The notes beneath the pieces are model-generated. The model saw only the letters and a list, made by a program, of their open reading frames with translations. It was not told where the DNA came from and made no database searches. Both the position numbers and the translations under genes were made by a program. Positions 1 through 12,178 of a stretch of 64,000 nt of DNA are shown one piece after another; within the stretch, counting starts at the first letter, position 1, and each line of letters begins with the position of its first letter. Where the stretch lies: positions 682,001 through 746,000 of the forward strand of contig OZ345365.1 of the NCBI GenBank assembly GCA_977006965.1, in the 5' to 3' direction. Source of the DNA: Phymatolithon calcareum (lineage: Eukaryota > Rhodophyta > Florideophyceae > Hapalidiales).

Positions 1-2
1 AG

Positions 3-3000
3 GGCGATGCTATCGTGACACTCAGCATCAACGGAAAACAGTCTCAGTGTATGCTCCAAAACGTTCTTCATATTCCGGACTTTGGTTATTCGCTCCTTTC
101 CGTTTCTAAACTGGACGTGTATGGGTATGGGATCTTATTCAAAAGCAAACGGTGCTATATCAAAGAACATGATGTGATTATCACCCAAGGTACACTCCGC
201 AAAGATCTATACATTCTAGATCGTCCGGAGAACAAACCCATGTCCAAGGAAACATCCCTCGTCAGCTTACAGCTATGGCACGAGCGTCTCGCGCATGTCA
301 ATCCTACTGGAATCTCCGGCATGGCACGCCATGGGGTTGTAAAAGGATTGCATATCGATCCAGGGTCTTCGGCGGACAATGTATGCAAAGGTTGCATTGC
401 TGGGAAAGCACATCGTGCTCCTATTCCGAAGTCTAGTGGTTCTCGCTCGGACGCAATTCTCGATCTCGTGCATTCCGACGTTCTCGGTCCAATTGACATC
501 CCATCACTAGTTGGCTCTCGGTATTTCATCACGTTTATCGATGATCACTCCAAATGGACCACAGTTTTCACCATGCGAAAGAAGTCCGAGAGCTTTGAGT
601 GCTTTCAGAAATTTCACAAATACGCTGAAACACACTCCGGAAGAAAGCTGAAACACCTCAACGTACATCAGTTCTCACCTGCACCTAAGCTCAAAGCTAT
701 TCGGACCGATAACGGAGGAGAATACCTGTCAAATGAGTTCAAGTCATATCTTTCAGAGCACGGTATTCACCATCAACTCACCGTTGCTTACACTCCTCAA
801 CAGAATGGGGTTGCTGAGCGCATGAACCGCACTTTACTCAACTTAGTGCGCTCGATGCTTCATCACAAAGGCATCGAGAAGAAGTTCTGGGCTGAAGCAC
901 TGTCAACTGCTGTGTATGTCCGAAATCGAGTTACGTCGCGAGGACTTCCTTCGAACACGACCCCCCATCACATATGGATGGGAGCCGCACCAAACTTGGA
1001 AAACTTACGCGTATTTGGCGCTAAATGTTGGTACGTGATTCCGAAAAAGAAGGTCAAGAAACTCGACTCTCGTACTCGTGAAGCGATCATGATGGGATAC
1101 TCGTTTGCATCTAAGGGATACAAGTTATGGGATCCGAGTGCATGCAAGGTGATCGTATCTCGGGATGTTATATTTGATGAATCGGCATGCGAAACTGAGA
1201 ATCCTAAAACGAATATACCAATCAGTTTTCCAAATGCAGGGTTTGACCAAAGCTTTCACGATGCATTTGAAACCGAGGAAGCTACTGAAATTTCTCCAGC
1301 GATCATCAAGGTCGAGCAGAAACCCAACTATGCAAACATCCGTGAGGTTGCCGTGAAAGCGGAGGACGTTGCAGTGGAGGGTACCGTGGACGAACCAAAG
1401 GACAACGGGCATGGTCAGGACAGTGGCTGTAAAGAAGAATCTATCTCAACTTCTAATGCTGGCGCACCTCCTGAGTTAGTCGCGAAACCCATACTTCGTC
1501 GATCCACCCGTGTCTCAAAGCCACCAAGTGATTTCTAGAATACTGGCCCGCATACAGCCATGTTGGTTTTCGAATCAGCCAACTTTGCAACTGAAACTTC
1601 TTTGTCTTCTCAAGAAGTTTCGCAGACTTTCAGAAGCGCCACGTCGAAAGACAACATTGACTATTGGTCCCCTGCGATTGAGAAAGAACACTCATCTCTC
1701 ATGCGCAACAAGACTTGGACATTAGTACCTCGCGAATCCGGTATGAACGTTCTCCCATGCAAATACGTGTTCAAAGTCAAAGACACTGGCCCGAAAGCTC
1801 GCATTGTCGCGCAAGGGTTCCGACAGGTGCACGGAGTGGATTACGGCGAAACATATGCCCCGGTCGTGAAGTTCACATCAATTCGGATTCTTCTCGCCAC
1901 GGTGGCAGTTCATGATCTCAAACTTGTCCAAATGGATGTCGTCACTGCATTCCTACATGGAGACTTGGACGAAGATATCTACATGGAGGTTCCCGCCGGA
2001 TTTCGCGATCCCAAGCGTCCTGACCTCGTGTGTAAGCTGTTGAAGGCACTCTACGGGATAAAACAAGCTCCCCGACAATGGCATGCTAAGATTGATGATT
2101 TCTTAATCAATGAACTTGGATGAAGGGAGAGCTTAACCGGCGATTCGAGATGAAGTATCTTGGAAACGCAAGTGTATTCCTCGGATTGGAGATCCGTCGG
2201 GATCGCGATCTCCGAACATTACACCTATCGCAGAAGTCGTACGCGGAAACCGTTTTGAAGCGGTTTAACTTGGAAAATTCGAAACCGGTACCAACGCCGA
2301 TGGAACCGTACAAGAAAACCAGTACCGTGCATGAACTCGACATCACAGATTCTGTTTCATCTGAGGTTCCGTATCGACCTGGAATTGGAAGCGTCATGTA
2401 TCTGATGGTTGGAAGTCGGCCGGATATCTCGGATGCTGTCGGAAAACTCTCCTCCTTTTGCGAGAATCCACTGCAAATCCATTGGATGGCTGTTAAGCGT
2501 GTTTTACGGTACATTGCCGGAACTCGTGATCATGGGATTCTATTCGGCAAAGACAGAAGTTTGACTCCAGTGGGGTATAGCGACTCCGACTGGGCAGGCT
2601 GTCAGGAAACTCGCAAGTCAACAAGTGGATACGTCTTCATGCTTGCAGGGGGAGCAATTAGCTGGCGATCCAAGAAGCAAACCATTGTCGCGACATCGTC
2701 ATGTGAGGCTGAATACATTGCTGCATGTGCCGACGCAAAAGAAGCAGTCTGGCTTTCGCGATTGATTTCCGACATACTTGGTTTCAACAAGCCATCTCGC
2801 ATGCTCATCCTCTCGGACAACCAAGGGGCTATATCATCCACTCAGAACGAGGCAATTACCCAACGAAACAAACATATTGATATTCAATATCACTATGTTC
2901 GCGAAGCTGTGGCAACCGAGAAAGTGGAATTCAAGTACTGTCCGACGGAGTTCATGGTCGCTGATGCACTTACGAAACCCCTAAGTCGAATCAAGGTATC

Positions 3001-3079
3001 CGAGTTCGCCAAAAAAGATGGGATTGCATCCTGCACGTTCGTAAGCTTCTTCGATCGAGGGGGAGTGTTGGAAATGTGA
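3..3079 (+). pseudogene. CopB gag-pol pseudogene (E1), RT core deleted
   Basis: Polyprotein from the protease end through integrase, reverse transcriptase and RNase H. Visible: integrase zinc motif (LWHERLAH ... CKGC), integrase core HSDVLG, RTDNGGEY and GVAERMNRT, RT start (KYVFKVKDTG, MDVVTAFLHGDLDEDIYM) and RNase H (YSDSDWAG, TSSCEAEYIA). It has two lesions. TAG at 1536-1538 replaces a tryptophan found in related copies (SDFWN). A deletion near 2120 removes about 40 codons, including the catalytic YVDD, and shifts the frame; the rest reads from 2120 to 3079. It cannot encode an active reverse transcriptase. Confidence 0.9.
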
Positions 3080-3355
3080 CTGCTTGGATCTCTTGTCGCA
3101 GTACACATTATACTATATCATAAGTCACGAACCATTTCTCATATGTTATGATAGAATCAATCCATGTTTTTTCATATTTACTGACAATGTAGCAGTTCAA
3201 TCAATTTCTTGATTGATCTTGTCATTGTCAGTAATTCAATCATTTTGTTGATTGAATCAATCACAGTCGACATTTCAATCTTTTAGTTGATTGATTCAAT
3301 CACAGTTAGTAGTGCAATGAGCATCAGAAGTCTTATGATACCTCAATCTGAGGCC

Positions 3356-3362
3356 TATATAA
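3356..3362 (+). promoter_or_regulatory. TATA box of CopB LTR
   Basis: TATATAA inside the LTR, 25 bp before AATAAA (3387-3392). This is the expected spacing of a promoter and a poly(A) signal around the U3/R border. The transcription start itself is inferred. Confidence 0.55.
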
Positions 3363-3408
3363 GACCCGGATCTGATGCCCCGAATCAATAAACCAAGGAA
3401 CATCTCAC

Positions 3409-3515
3409 AACCAACCCAACCATCTCAACCATCTCAACCATCTCAACCATCTCAACCATCTCAACCATCTCAACCACCTCAACCATCTCAACCACCTCAA
3501 CAATCTCAACCATCA
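3409..3515 (+). repeat. CAACCATCT microsatellite in CopB LTR
   Basis: Roughly eleven tandem copies of CAACCATCT and variants (CAACCACCT, CAACAATCT). The copy number is lower in the other CopB LTR (49798-49860, reverse strand), so the array changes length between elements. Confidence 0.9.
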
Positions 3516-3813
3516 ACAACCAAACCTCCATCCAACAGCGTATCCTTGTTAAAAATCTTTGATTCTTACTAGGCCCGTTTCAGGATACCACAAAACGTCT
3601 TGCAGTGCCTGTTGCCGGCTGCAGGTTTAGGTGCACCAAAACGCCACAAGAGGTATACGACCTCTGAGCCATCCCCCGATCAAGGTCCGGGTCACATTGA
3701 CTCAAAGGAATTTCTTACACGGGACAGATTGCCTCGATATTTAACTTCGGTTGCTTCGCAGTGGACTCCCCGAACGGATTTTCGACAAGAAAAAGAACAC
3801 CCCACTCAGCAAA

Positions 3814-6800
3814 ATGGACACTTCGCAAGGAACGCTGAAAGTCGAAAAGCTCAACGAGATAAATTTCCATTCTTGGAAAATTCAGCTAGTACTATCATTC
3901 CGCGAACTTGATGAATACATTGAGGACGATCCACCGGCACGGGACTCAGACGAATTTAATGCTTGGCGTCAAAGTGACGACAAGCCAAAGGCTATTATCG
4001 GACTTTCTCACTCGAACGAACATCTCGAGCATGTGCAAGATGTGGAAACGGCCAAGGAAATGTGGCAGTCGATTCTCAATATCTTCGAACGACATACCCT
4101 TCTCGACAAATTGGCTGCTCGTCGTAAGTTCTATACTGCCACTATGCTCGAGGACGAGAAAATACTGCCCTATACAAACCGCATTCGACAGCTCGTATCT
4201 ACCCTGAAGTCAATGTGTGTCGATATCGGCGACAAAGAAATGGCGATGGCTGTACTTAACGGACTTCCGGAACGGTTTGACAGCTTAATCAGTGCACTCG
4301 ATGCTCTTGGGAACGAGGGTGAGTCATTCTCTCGGGAATTTGTCAAGAGCAGACTTTTGCAAGAAGAGCAACGCATGCCTATGAGAGTCGAAGCATCAAC
4401 GGTCAAATCTGAGACTGCTGCACTGTTCACTGCCAGACGCGATGGAGAACGCATTCGTGACCACTGTGACCATTGTCATCGATCCGGACATAAGAGCCAT
4501 AAATGTTGGACCAAATTTCCTCACCTTGCTCCAGATGGATACAAGCGTCGAAATGAAAAGCAAACAAAACCATCTGCATTTCTGACTGATGAATCGGAAC
4601 GCACTAGAGTGATGTCCGATTCCGACTTTGTATGCCTCATGGCCAATGTGCGCAGCTCCGACATTCCCGAAAACTCTAAGTCATGGATCATTGACTCTGG
4701 AAGTACATCGCACATGACGTTCGATCGTTCCATCTTCTGCTCGTGTACTGAAATGTCGTCAACTGTCGAAATGGGAACAAAAGCTAAAGCCACAATTGCA
4801 GGCAAAGGTGATGCCATCATTACGCTCAATGTCAATGGGAAGCCGTCGAAATGCAAACTCAGGGATGTTATGCACATACCGGACTCTGGATACTCTCTAC
4901 AATCGGTATCCAAAATGGATGAGTATGGATATGGGATTACGTTCAAGAACAGGCGTTGTTATGTTAATGGAAATCATGACACGATTGCTACAGATACACT
5001 TGGCAAGAGTCTCTACTCACTTGACCTTGCAGATGAAAATAAAGTTACCGAACTTTCCTGTTTCGCTAGCCTCCAGCTTTGGCATGAACGTCTCGCTCAT
5101 GTCAAGCCATCTGGTATCTCTGATATGGTACGTCATGGGGTGGTCAAAGGTGTGAAAATTTCTCCCAGTCCGAACTCAGTGCATCCCTGCAAAGGTTGTC
5201 TCGCCGGCAAAGGTCATCGCGCTCCTATCCCAAAGTCTAGTAGTACTCGTTCTGAAGCAGTCCTCAACCTCGTACATTCCGACGTCTTAGGTCCTATCGA
5301 CATTCCATCACTTGGAGGCTCTCGATACTTCATCACATTCATAGATGATCACACCAAGTGGACCACGGTATACACCATGCGAAGAAAGTCGGAGAGCTTT
5401 GAGTGTTTTCGAAAGTTCCACAAGTACGCAGAAACCCACACAGGTAGAAAGCTTAAGCATTTGAACGTTCAGGACTTCTCTACTGCACCAAAGCTCAAGT
5501 CTATTTGGACCGATAACGGCGGCGAGTACCTTTCCAACGACTTCAAGGCATATTTGGCACAGCACGGCATACACCAGCAACTTACAGTAGCATACACCCC
5601 ACAACAAAATGGGGTGGCTGAACGCATGAACCGCACCCTTCTCAACTTGGTGCGCTCGATGATTCATCACAGAGGCATCGAGAAGAAGTTCTGGGCTGAA
5701 GCACTTGATACTACTGTATATGTTCGCAATCGAGTTACGTCACGAGGACTTCCTTCAAACACGACCCCCCATCATATATGGATGGGTGCAGCTCCAGATT
5801 TGGGACACTTACGTTCATTTTTGCATAAAGTGTTGGTACGTGACTCCAAAAAGGAAGGTTAAGAAACTTGACTCTCGAACTCGTGAGGCCATTATGCTGG
5901 GATATGCGACTTCGTCCAAAGGGTATAAGCTGTGGGATCCGAGCTCCAAGAAGGTGATCGTGTCAAGGGATATGACGTTCGACGAATCGGATTGCGGACT
6001 AGGTGAGGCTGAAACGGATGTATCCACTGACACTCCAAACAACGCAGAGGTCAAAGTATGTGAGGATATTGTTGAAGCTAAGGACATTTCAGAGGAGGAC
6101 AACAAGAACCTCGATGTGACTAACGAAGAAGGGCAGCAGGTGGACGATGCAGAAAAAACTACAATTCCACTGGAATCTGAAGAAACTACACCTATGATCG
6201 CCAAACCCATTCTTCGCAGGTCAGCTCGAGTCTCAATACCACCCACTGACTTCTGGAATGCTCCCCCGCATACTGCCATGCTTGCCTTCGAATCTGTCAA
6301 TCTCGCATCGGAATCCGGTTTGTCTTCTCAACAAGTACCTCAGACCTTTAAACGACACTTCTGCCATTATGTGGATCAAGGGGGAGCTCAACCAGAGATT
6401 CGAGATGAAGGATCTTAACGAAGCCAGCTTGTGTCTTGGACTTGAAATCCGAAGAAATCGAAAACTTCGGACTCTCCATCTCTCACAGTCGGTGTACGCT
6501 CAGTCCGTCTTGGAACGTTTCGGTATGGAAAACTCAAAACCAGTACCAACGCCAATGGAGTCCGGTCACAAGAACACCGCAGTTGGAGAAATCGATATCA
6601 CCGAGTCTGTGTCAGACCAAGTCCCGTATCGTCCTGCTATCGGAAGATTCATGTATTTGATGGTGGGCAATCGGCCAGACATATCGGACTCGGTTGGCAA
6701 GTTGTCTTCATTCTGCGAAAAGCCTCTCCAAAGTCACTGGATGGCTGTCAAGCGTGTTCTTCGCTATATCGCGGGTACTCGGAACCATGGCATTCTTTTC

Positions 6801-7298
6801 AGCTCAAATTGCAACTTGGTGCCATTCGGCTACACCGACTCGGACTGGGCAGGATGTGGAGAGACTCGTCGCTCTACAAGTGGATATGTGTTCTTACTCG
6901 CAGGGAGAGCGATAAGCTGGCGTTCGAGGAAGCAAACTATCGTAGCAACCTCAACATGCGAAGCGGAATATATCGCGTCATGTGCCGCCGCCAAGGAAGC
7001 CGTATGGTTATCCCGTCTCATCGCCGATGTTCACGGTCTCGTCAAGCGAGCTCGCATGACTCTGTATACCGACAGTCAGAGTGCGATCGCGACGGGGAGG
7101 AACGCGGCAATCACTTAGCGAGACAAGCACATCGACATACAATATCACTATGTACGCGATGTTGTTTCCACCGGGAAGCTGAACATCAAGTATTGCAAGA
7201 TGAACACCATGGTTGCCGACGCATTGACGAAGCCGCTTGATCGGATTAAGACCGCCAAGTCCGCACAAGACATGGGTATATGCGACTTGAAGTCCTAG
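3814..7298 (+). pseudogene. CopA gag-pol pseudogene (E2)
   Basis: Starts MDTSQGTLKVEK at the conserved CopA ATG. Gag, CCHC knuckle (CDHCHRSGHKSHKC), protease (DSGS), integrase zinc and DDE motifs are present. Three lesions: a 1-nt insertion near 5820 in the integrase C-terminal part; a deletion of about 590 bp at 6350/6351 that removes the RT fingers and palm with YVDD and joins the QTFK region to NDTSAI; and TAG at 7116-7118 in place of a glutamine codon in RNase H. RNase H motifs YTDSDWAG and TSTCEAEYIA remain. Not functional. Confidence 0.92.
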
Positions 7299-7319
7299 TG
7301 TCCCTCGATCACGGGGGAG

Positions 7320-7763
7320 TGTTGGAAGTGTGTAGCCTGGTGCTCTCGTCGCGTCACACTTCAATATCAAGGTTTGATCTCGGTACAAGTGTACACGTGT
7401 CAAGTCGAAAGTCAAAGTGTCTCAGAACTTTGAATCAAGAAGATTGGCGGTGACACGTGGCAAAGTATGATAAGAGTATGACAATCATACTCCCCCCCAC
7501 ACAGTAGATGATTCTTCATTATTTCATGTTACACGTGTCATATGATATTATGACAAATTTGTTTCGGTTTAGAGTGTCTCCGGCGGCAATTTGCGTTTTT
7601 TGATCAAGTTGATTGAGTTCTCAGGTCAATATTGTCTTGACCTGACGTCCGCCAAGTCAATAAACCTAGGAACTCTTTCACCCACAACCCAACTTCTCCT
7701 CAACCAATTCATTCCAACCAATCATTTTCATTCACCTCATCTTCTCCCTAACCTCCAACAACA
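7320..7763 (+). repeat. CopA 3' LTR (E2)
   Basis: 444-bp CopA LTR from TGTTGGAAGTGTG to CTCCAACAACA, preceded by a GGGGGAG tract. It carries CACGTG boxes, a TATA-like run and AATAAA as in other CopA LTRs. Confidence 0.9.
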
Positions 7764-8130
7764 GTGACTGAATGAGTTCCTTGGTTTATTCACTTTGCGG
7801 ACCACAAGTCAAGATTATATAGACCTGAGAACTCAATCAACTTGATCAAAAAACCAAATTGACGACGGAGACACTCTAACCCTTAACAAATTTGTCATAA
7901 TATCATATGACAAGTGTAACATGAAAAAATGGAGAATCATCTACTGTGTGGGGGGGAGTATGATTGTCATACTCTTATCATACTTTGCCACGTGTCACCC
8001 CCAATCTTCTTGATTCAAAGTTCTGAGACACTTTGACATCCGACTTGACACGTGTATACGTGTACCGAGATCATACCTTGATATTGAAGTGTGTTTGCCA
8101 CTAGAGCGCCAAGCAATCACACTTCTAACA
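7764..8130 (-). repeat. CopA 3' LTR (E3), end truncated
   Basis: Reverse-strand LTR starting at 8130 (TGTTAGAAGTGTG) and broken at 7764, directly against the E2 LTR. Together they form a head-on inverted pair of LTRs. Confidence 0.88.
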
Positions 8131-9819
8131 GTGCTTTGGTGCAGTCGAGAAGTCGTGAACGTTCAAATGCTTAAGCTTTCTACCAGTATGGGTTTCAGGA
8201 TACTTGTGGAACTTTCGAAAATACTCAAAGCTCTCCGACTTCCGTCGCATGGTGTTAACCGTGGTCCACTTGGAGTGATCATCGATGAATGTGATGAAGT
8301 ATCGAGAGCCTCCAAGTGATGGAATGTCGATAGGACCTAAGACGTCGGAATGTACGAGGTTGAGGACAGCTTCAGAACGAGCACTACTAGAGTTTGGGAT
8401 AGGAGCGCGATGACCTTTGCCGGCGAGACAGCCGTTGCATGGATGTTCTGAGATTGGATTGGGAGCTAGGTTCACACCATTGACCACCCCATGACGTACC
8501 ATATCGGTGATACCAGAGGGATGGACATAAGCGAGACGTTCATGCCAAAGCTGGAGGCTAGCAAGACAAGAAACTTCAATAACTTTATTGCCGTCTGCAA
8601 GATCGAGTGAGTAGAGTCTCTTGCGAAGTGTTCCTGTAGCAACCGTGTCATCATGAGCTTTAACATAGCAAAGACTGTTCTTGAACGTAATCCCATATCC
8701 ATACTCATCCATTTTTGTTACCGACAGTAAAGAGTATCCAAAGTCCGGTATGTGCATAACATCCCTGAGTTTGCATTTCGACGGCTTCCCATTCACATTG
8801 ATCGTAATAATGGCATCACACATTCCAGCGATTGTGGCCTTAGCTTTCGTTCCCATTTCAACAGTAGACGACAGTTCGGTGTACGTGCAGAAGAGTGAGC
8901 GGTCAAACGTCATGTGGGATGTGCTTCCAGAGTCAATGATCCAGGACTTGGACTTCTCGGAAATGTCGGAATTGCGCACCTTGGCCATCAAGAATACAAA
9001 GTCGGAATCAGACATGACACGAACAGGTTCCGACTCATCAGTCAGAAATGCAGATGGTTTTGTTTGCTTTTCATTCCGACGTTTGTATCCTTCCGGAGCA
9101 AGGTGAGGGAATTTGGTCCAACACTTAACGCTCTTATGTCCGGATCGATGACAATGGTCACAGTGATCACGAATGTGTTCTCCATCGCGTCTGGCTGTGA
9201 ACAGTGCCGCAGTCTCAGCTTTCACGGTTGATGCTTCGACTCTCATCGACATACGCTGCTCCTCTTGCAAAAGTCTGCTCTTCACAAACTCGAGCGAGAA
9301 TGACTCATCCTCGTTGCCAAGAGCATCGAGTGCACTGATTAAGCTATCGTACCGTTCCGGAAGTCCTTTAAGCACAGCCATCGCCATTTCTTTGTCGTCG
9401 ATATCAACACCCATTGACTTGAGGGTGGATGCGAGCTGGCGAATACGGTTCGTATAAGAAAGTATTTTCTCGTCCTCGAGCATTGTGGTGGTATAGAACT
9501 TGCGGCGAGCGGCCAGTTTGTTCAGTAGTGTATGTCGTTTAAAGATATTCAGAATCGACTGCCACATTTCCTTGGCCGTATTCACATCTTGCACATGCTT
9601 GAGATGTTCATCCGAGAGAGAAAGTCCGATAATAGCCTTTGCCTTGTTGTTACTTCGACGCCAGATGGTGAAATCGTCCGAGTCCCGTGCTGGTGGATCG
9701 TCCTCAATGTGTTCATCAAGTTCGCGGAATGATAGTACTAGCTGAATTTTCTGTTTCCAAGCATGGAAATTGGTCTCATTGAGTTTCTCGACCTTCAGCG
9801 TTCCTTGTGAGTTGTCCAT
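8125..9819 (-). pseudogene. CopA gag-pol fragment (E3), gag to integrase
   Basis: Open from ATG at 9819 (MDNSQGTLKVEK) for about 564 codons. Gag N-terminal region, CCHC knuckle (CDHCHRSGHKSVKC), protease DSGS motif, integrase zinc motif and the first catalytic Asp (HSDVLG) are intact. The frame runs into the LTR after STAPK because everything downstream is deleted. A gag-protease product is still conceivable, but no replication enzymes are. The frame is also open upstream of the ATG to 10074; that extension is leader sequence. Confidence 0.88.
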
Positions 9820-10314
9820 TTTAGTGAGTGTGGGTGTTCTATTCTTGTCGAAAATCTGTTCGGCAAGTCCACTGCGAGTCAACCGAAGGTAACTATCAAG
9901 GCAATCTATCCCGTATAAGAAATCCCTTCGAGTCAATGTGACCCGGACCTTGATCGGGGAATGGCTCAATGGCCGTATACCTCTTGTGCCGTTTTGGTGA
10001 ACCTGTACCTGCAGTCGGCAACACGCACTGCAAGACGTTTTGTGGTATCCTGAAACGGGCCTAGTAAGAATCAAAGATTGTTAACAAGGATACGCAACAG
10101 GAAAACCCTTCTGGTGTTTTGGTACACCTGAACCTGCAGCCGGCAACGCGCACTGCAAGACGCTTAATGAACCCCAGAAGCGGGCCAAGCAAGAATCAAC
10201 GATTCTTGACCAGGATGCGCAAGCAGGAAGATCAGACAGAGACTGATCGGGGGCGAAGGAGAACCCCGGAGATGATGACGATGATGATGAAACGCGGTGG
10301 TTGAGGTGCGTTGA

Positions 10315-10328
10315 CTGGGCCCATAACC
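10315..10328 (-). other. Primer-binding site (E3)
   Basis: GGTTATGGGCCCAG on the minus strand, directly after the 5' LTR end. It is complementary to the anticodon arm of eukaryotic initiator tRNA-Met. Confidence 0.85.
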
Positions 10329-10772
10329 TGTTCGAGAAGGTTCGGCAATTGATGAGGGGAAAGAAAAAGTTTGGTTGAAGGAAAATCGTTGAGTAGAAGC
10401 TGAGATTGGTGAGAATGAGTTCCTTGGTTTATTCACTTTGCGGACCTCAGGTCAAGACTATATAGACCTGAGAACTCAATCAACTTGATCAAAAAACCTA
10501 ATTGACGACGGAGACACTCTAACCCTAAACAAATTTGTCATAATATCATATGACACGTGTAACACGAAAAAATGAAGAATCATCTACTGAGTGAGGGGAG
10601 TATGATTATCATACTCTTATCATACTTTGACACGTGTCACTGCCAATCTTCTTGATTCAAAGTTCTGAGACACTTTGACTTTCGATTAGACACGTGTACA
10701 CGTGTACCGGGATCATACCTTGATATTGAAGTGTGTTTGCGACTAGAGCTCCAAGCAATTACACTTCCAACA
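10329..10772 (-). repeat. CopA 5' LTR (E3)
   Basis: 444-bp CopA LTR, reverse strand, TG at 10772 and CA at 10329. It is followed on its own strand by the primer site. Confidence 0.9.
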
Positions 10773-11720
10773 GAGACGACACCTCTGCCATTTCGTGGAT
10801 CAAGGGGGAGTTGAACCTGCGGTTTGAGATTAACGACCTTGATGAAGCAAGTGTATGCCTTCGGCTTGAAATCCGCCGTAATCGAACAAATCGGACACTT
10901 CATCTTTCACAGTGGGTTTACGCTCAGTCAGTGTTTAAACGCTTCGGCATGGAAAACTCGAAACCAGCACCTACTCCAATGGAGTTTAGGAATAAGAACA
11001 TCGCAATTGAAGAACTCGATATCACCGAGTCACTTGCAGACGAAGACCCTTATCGTCCAGCTATCGGATGTCTCATGTACTTAATGGTCGGAACTCGTCC
11101 AGACATCTCGGACTTGGTCGGAAAGTTTTCTTCGTTTTGCGAGAAACCCCTTAAGCGTCACTGGATTGGTGTAAAGCGCGTTCTTCGGTATATTGCAGGC
11201 ACTCGAGACCATGGAATCCTGTTCGGTGCAAGTGGTAGCCTGGTTCCAATCGGGTACACGGACGCGGATTGGGTAGGATGTCGTGAGACAAGGCGATCAA
11301 CAAGTGGCTATGTGTTCCTTCTTACAGGGGGAGCCATAAGCTGGCGTTCAAAGAAGAAAACCATCGTTGCCACGTCAACATGCGAAGGGGAGTACATCGC
11401 TTCTTGTGCCGCCGCCAAGGAAGCCGTGTGGCTGTCTAGTTATCGTCGCTATCCAAGGTCTCCACAAGCCGACTCCTATGGCTCTATATACCGACAGTCA
11501 AAGTGCGATCGCGACGGGGAGGAACGCTGCCATCACTCAGCGAAACAAGCACATCGACATACAATATCACTATGTACGCGATGTTGTTGCCACCGGGAAG
11601 CTGAAAATCAAGTATTGCGAGACGAACTTCATGGTCGTCGACGTATTGACGAAGCCGCTTGATCGCATTAAGACCGCCAAGTTCGCACAAATCATGGGTA
11701 TATGCGACTTCAAGTCCTAG
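10773..11720 (+). pseudogene. CopA pol 3' fragment (E4): RT end and RNase H
   Basis: Reads the RT thumb/connection (WIKGELNLRFE, SKPAPTPME, RPAIGCLMYLMVGTRPDIS) and RNase H (YTDADWVG, TSTCEGEYIA). A 1-nt deletion near 11440 changes the frame; the remainder continues (LYTDSQSAIATGRN ... ADVLTKPLD-like) to the stop at 11718-11720. The second RNase H motif has Gly for Ala (CEGEY). Confidence 0.88.
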
Positions 11721-11741
11721 TGTCCCTCGATCAAGGGTGAG

Positions 11742-12178
11742 TGTTGAAAGTGTGAAGCTTGGAGCTCTCGTCGCGTCACAACTCAAAATCAAGGAATGAT
11801 CTCGGTACACGTGTACACGTGTCAAGTCCAAAGTCAAAGTGTCTCAGAACTTTGAATCAAGAAGATTGGCGGTGACACGTGTCAAAGTATGATAAGAGTA
11901 TGACAATCACACTCTCCCCACACAGTAGATGATTATTCATTTTTTTCATGTTACAAGTGTCATATGATATTATGACAAATTTGGTTAGAGTTAGAGTGTC
12001 TCCGTCGTCAATTAGTGTTTTTATCAAGTCTTGTTGAGTTCTCAGGTCTATATTGTCCTGACCTGAGGTCCGCCAAGTCAATAAACCAAGGAACTTATTC
12101 ACTCACAACCCAACTTCTCCTCAACGATTTCTTTCCAACCAAACATTTTCATTCACCTCATCTTGTCCATAACCAACA
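11742..12178 (+). repeat. CopA 3' LTR (E4)
   Basis: 437-bp LTR from TGTTGAAAGTGTG to CCATAACCAACA, preceded by a degraded polypurine tract GATCAAGGGTGAG (11729-11741). The diverged repeat RU1 begins directly after it. Confidence 0.88.

Larger units (their letters stand above)
1..3537 (+). mobile_element. CopB copia element E1, 5' part beyond window
   Basis: Ty1/copia retrotransposon of family CopB (label made up here). The window opens inside its protease region, so the 5' LTR, leader and gag are not visible. It ends with polypurine tract GAGGGGGAG (3057-3065) and a 472-bp LTR that starts TGTTGGAAATGTGACTGC and ends CCAACA. The base after it (3538) is mid-leader sequence of a CopA element: the same stretch occurs uninterrupted at 55330-55397. 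E1 therefore probably inserted into the leader of E2. The matching left flank and target duplication lie outside the window. Confidence 0.9.
3066..3537 (+). repeat. CopB 3' LTR (E1)
   Basis: 472-bp LTR beginning TG and ending CA. The U3 part holds tandem palindrome-like units of the type TTGATTGAATCAATCAC (3195-3310), then TATATAA at 3356-3362 and AATAAA at 3387-3392. The last 130 bp contain a CAACCATCT microsatellite. The inverted CopB LTR at 49769-50212 has the same architecture. Confidence 0.9.
3538..7763 (+). mobile_element. CopA copia element E2, 5' end interrupted
   Basis: CopA element whose 5' LTR and first leader part are not visible because E1 lies in its leader. Leader 3538-3813 includes a unit with the CTTGCAG...CTGCAGG hairpin motif. 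Polyprotein remnant 3814-7298, polypurine tract GATCACGGGGGAG (7307-7319), 3' LTR 7320-7763. The LTR abuts a truncated reverse-strand CopA LTR at 7764, which suggests that E2 itself landed in the 3' LTR of E3. Confidence 0.85.
7764..10772 (-). mobile_element. CopA copia element E3, internally deleted
   Basis: Reverse-strand CopA copy. Its 5' LTR is complete (10329-10772), followed by primer site 10315-10328, leader and gag to integrase. A deletion fuses the integrase core (8131) straight to the start of the 3' LTR (7764-8130), so RT, RNase H and the polypurine tract are gone. The 3' LTR lacks its last 80 or so bases because E2 abuts there. No matching target duplication is visible at its ends. 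Confidence 0.88.
10773..12178 (+). mobile_element. CopA copia element E4, 3' half only
   Basis: Begins at the NDTSAISWIKGEL stretch of pol, right after the LTR of E3, and runs through RNase H to its 3' LTR (11742-12178). The 5' half is missing. Its first base lies within a few bases of the deletion joint in E2 (6351). Confidence 0.88.

Noticed and set aside
3409-3515. Short regular repeats resembling a CRISPR array
   Set aside because: Units of 9 bp without spacers; a microsatellite inside an LTR.
5308-5670. Long frames opposite gag-pol (repeated in many copies)
   Set aside because: Antisense shadows of the polyprotein; they recur only because the elements are copies.
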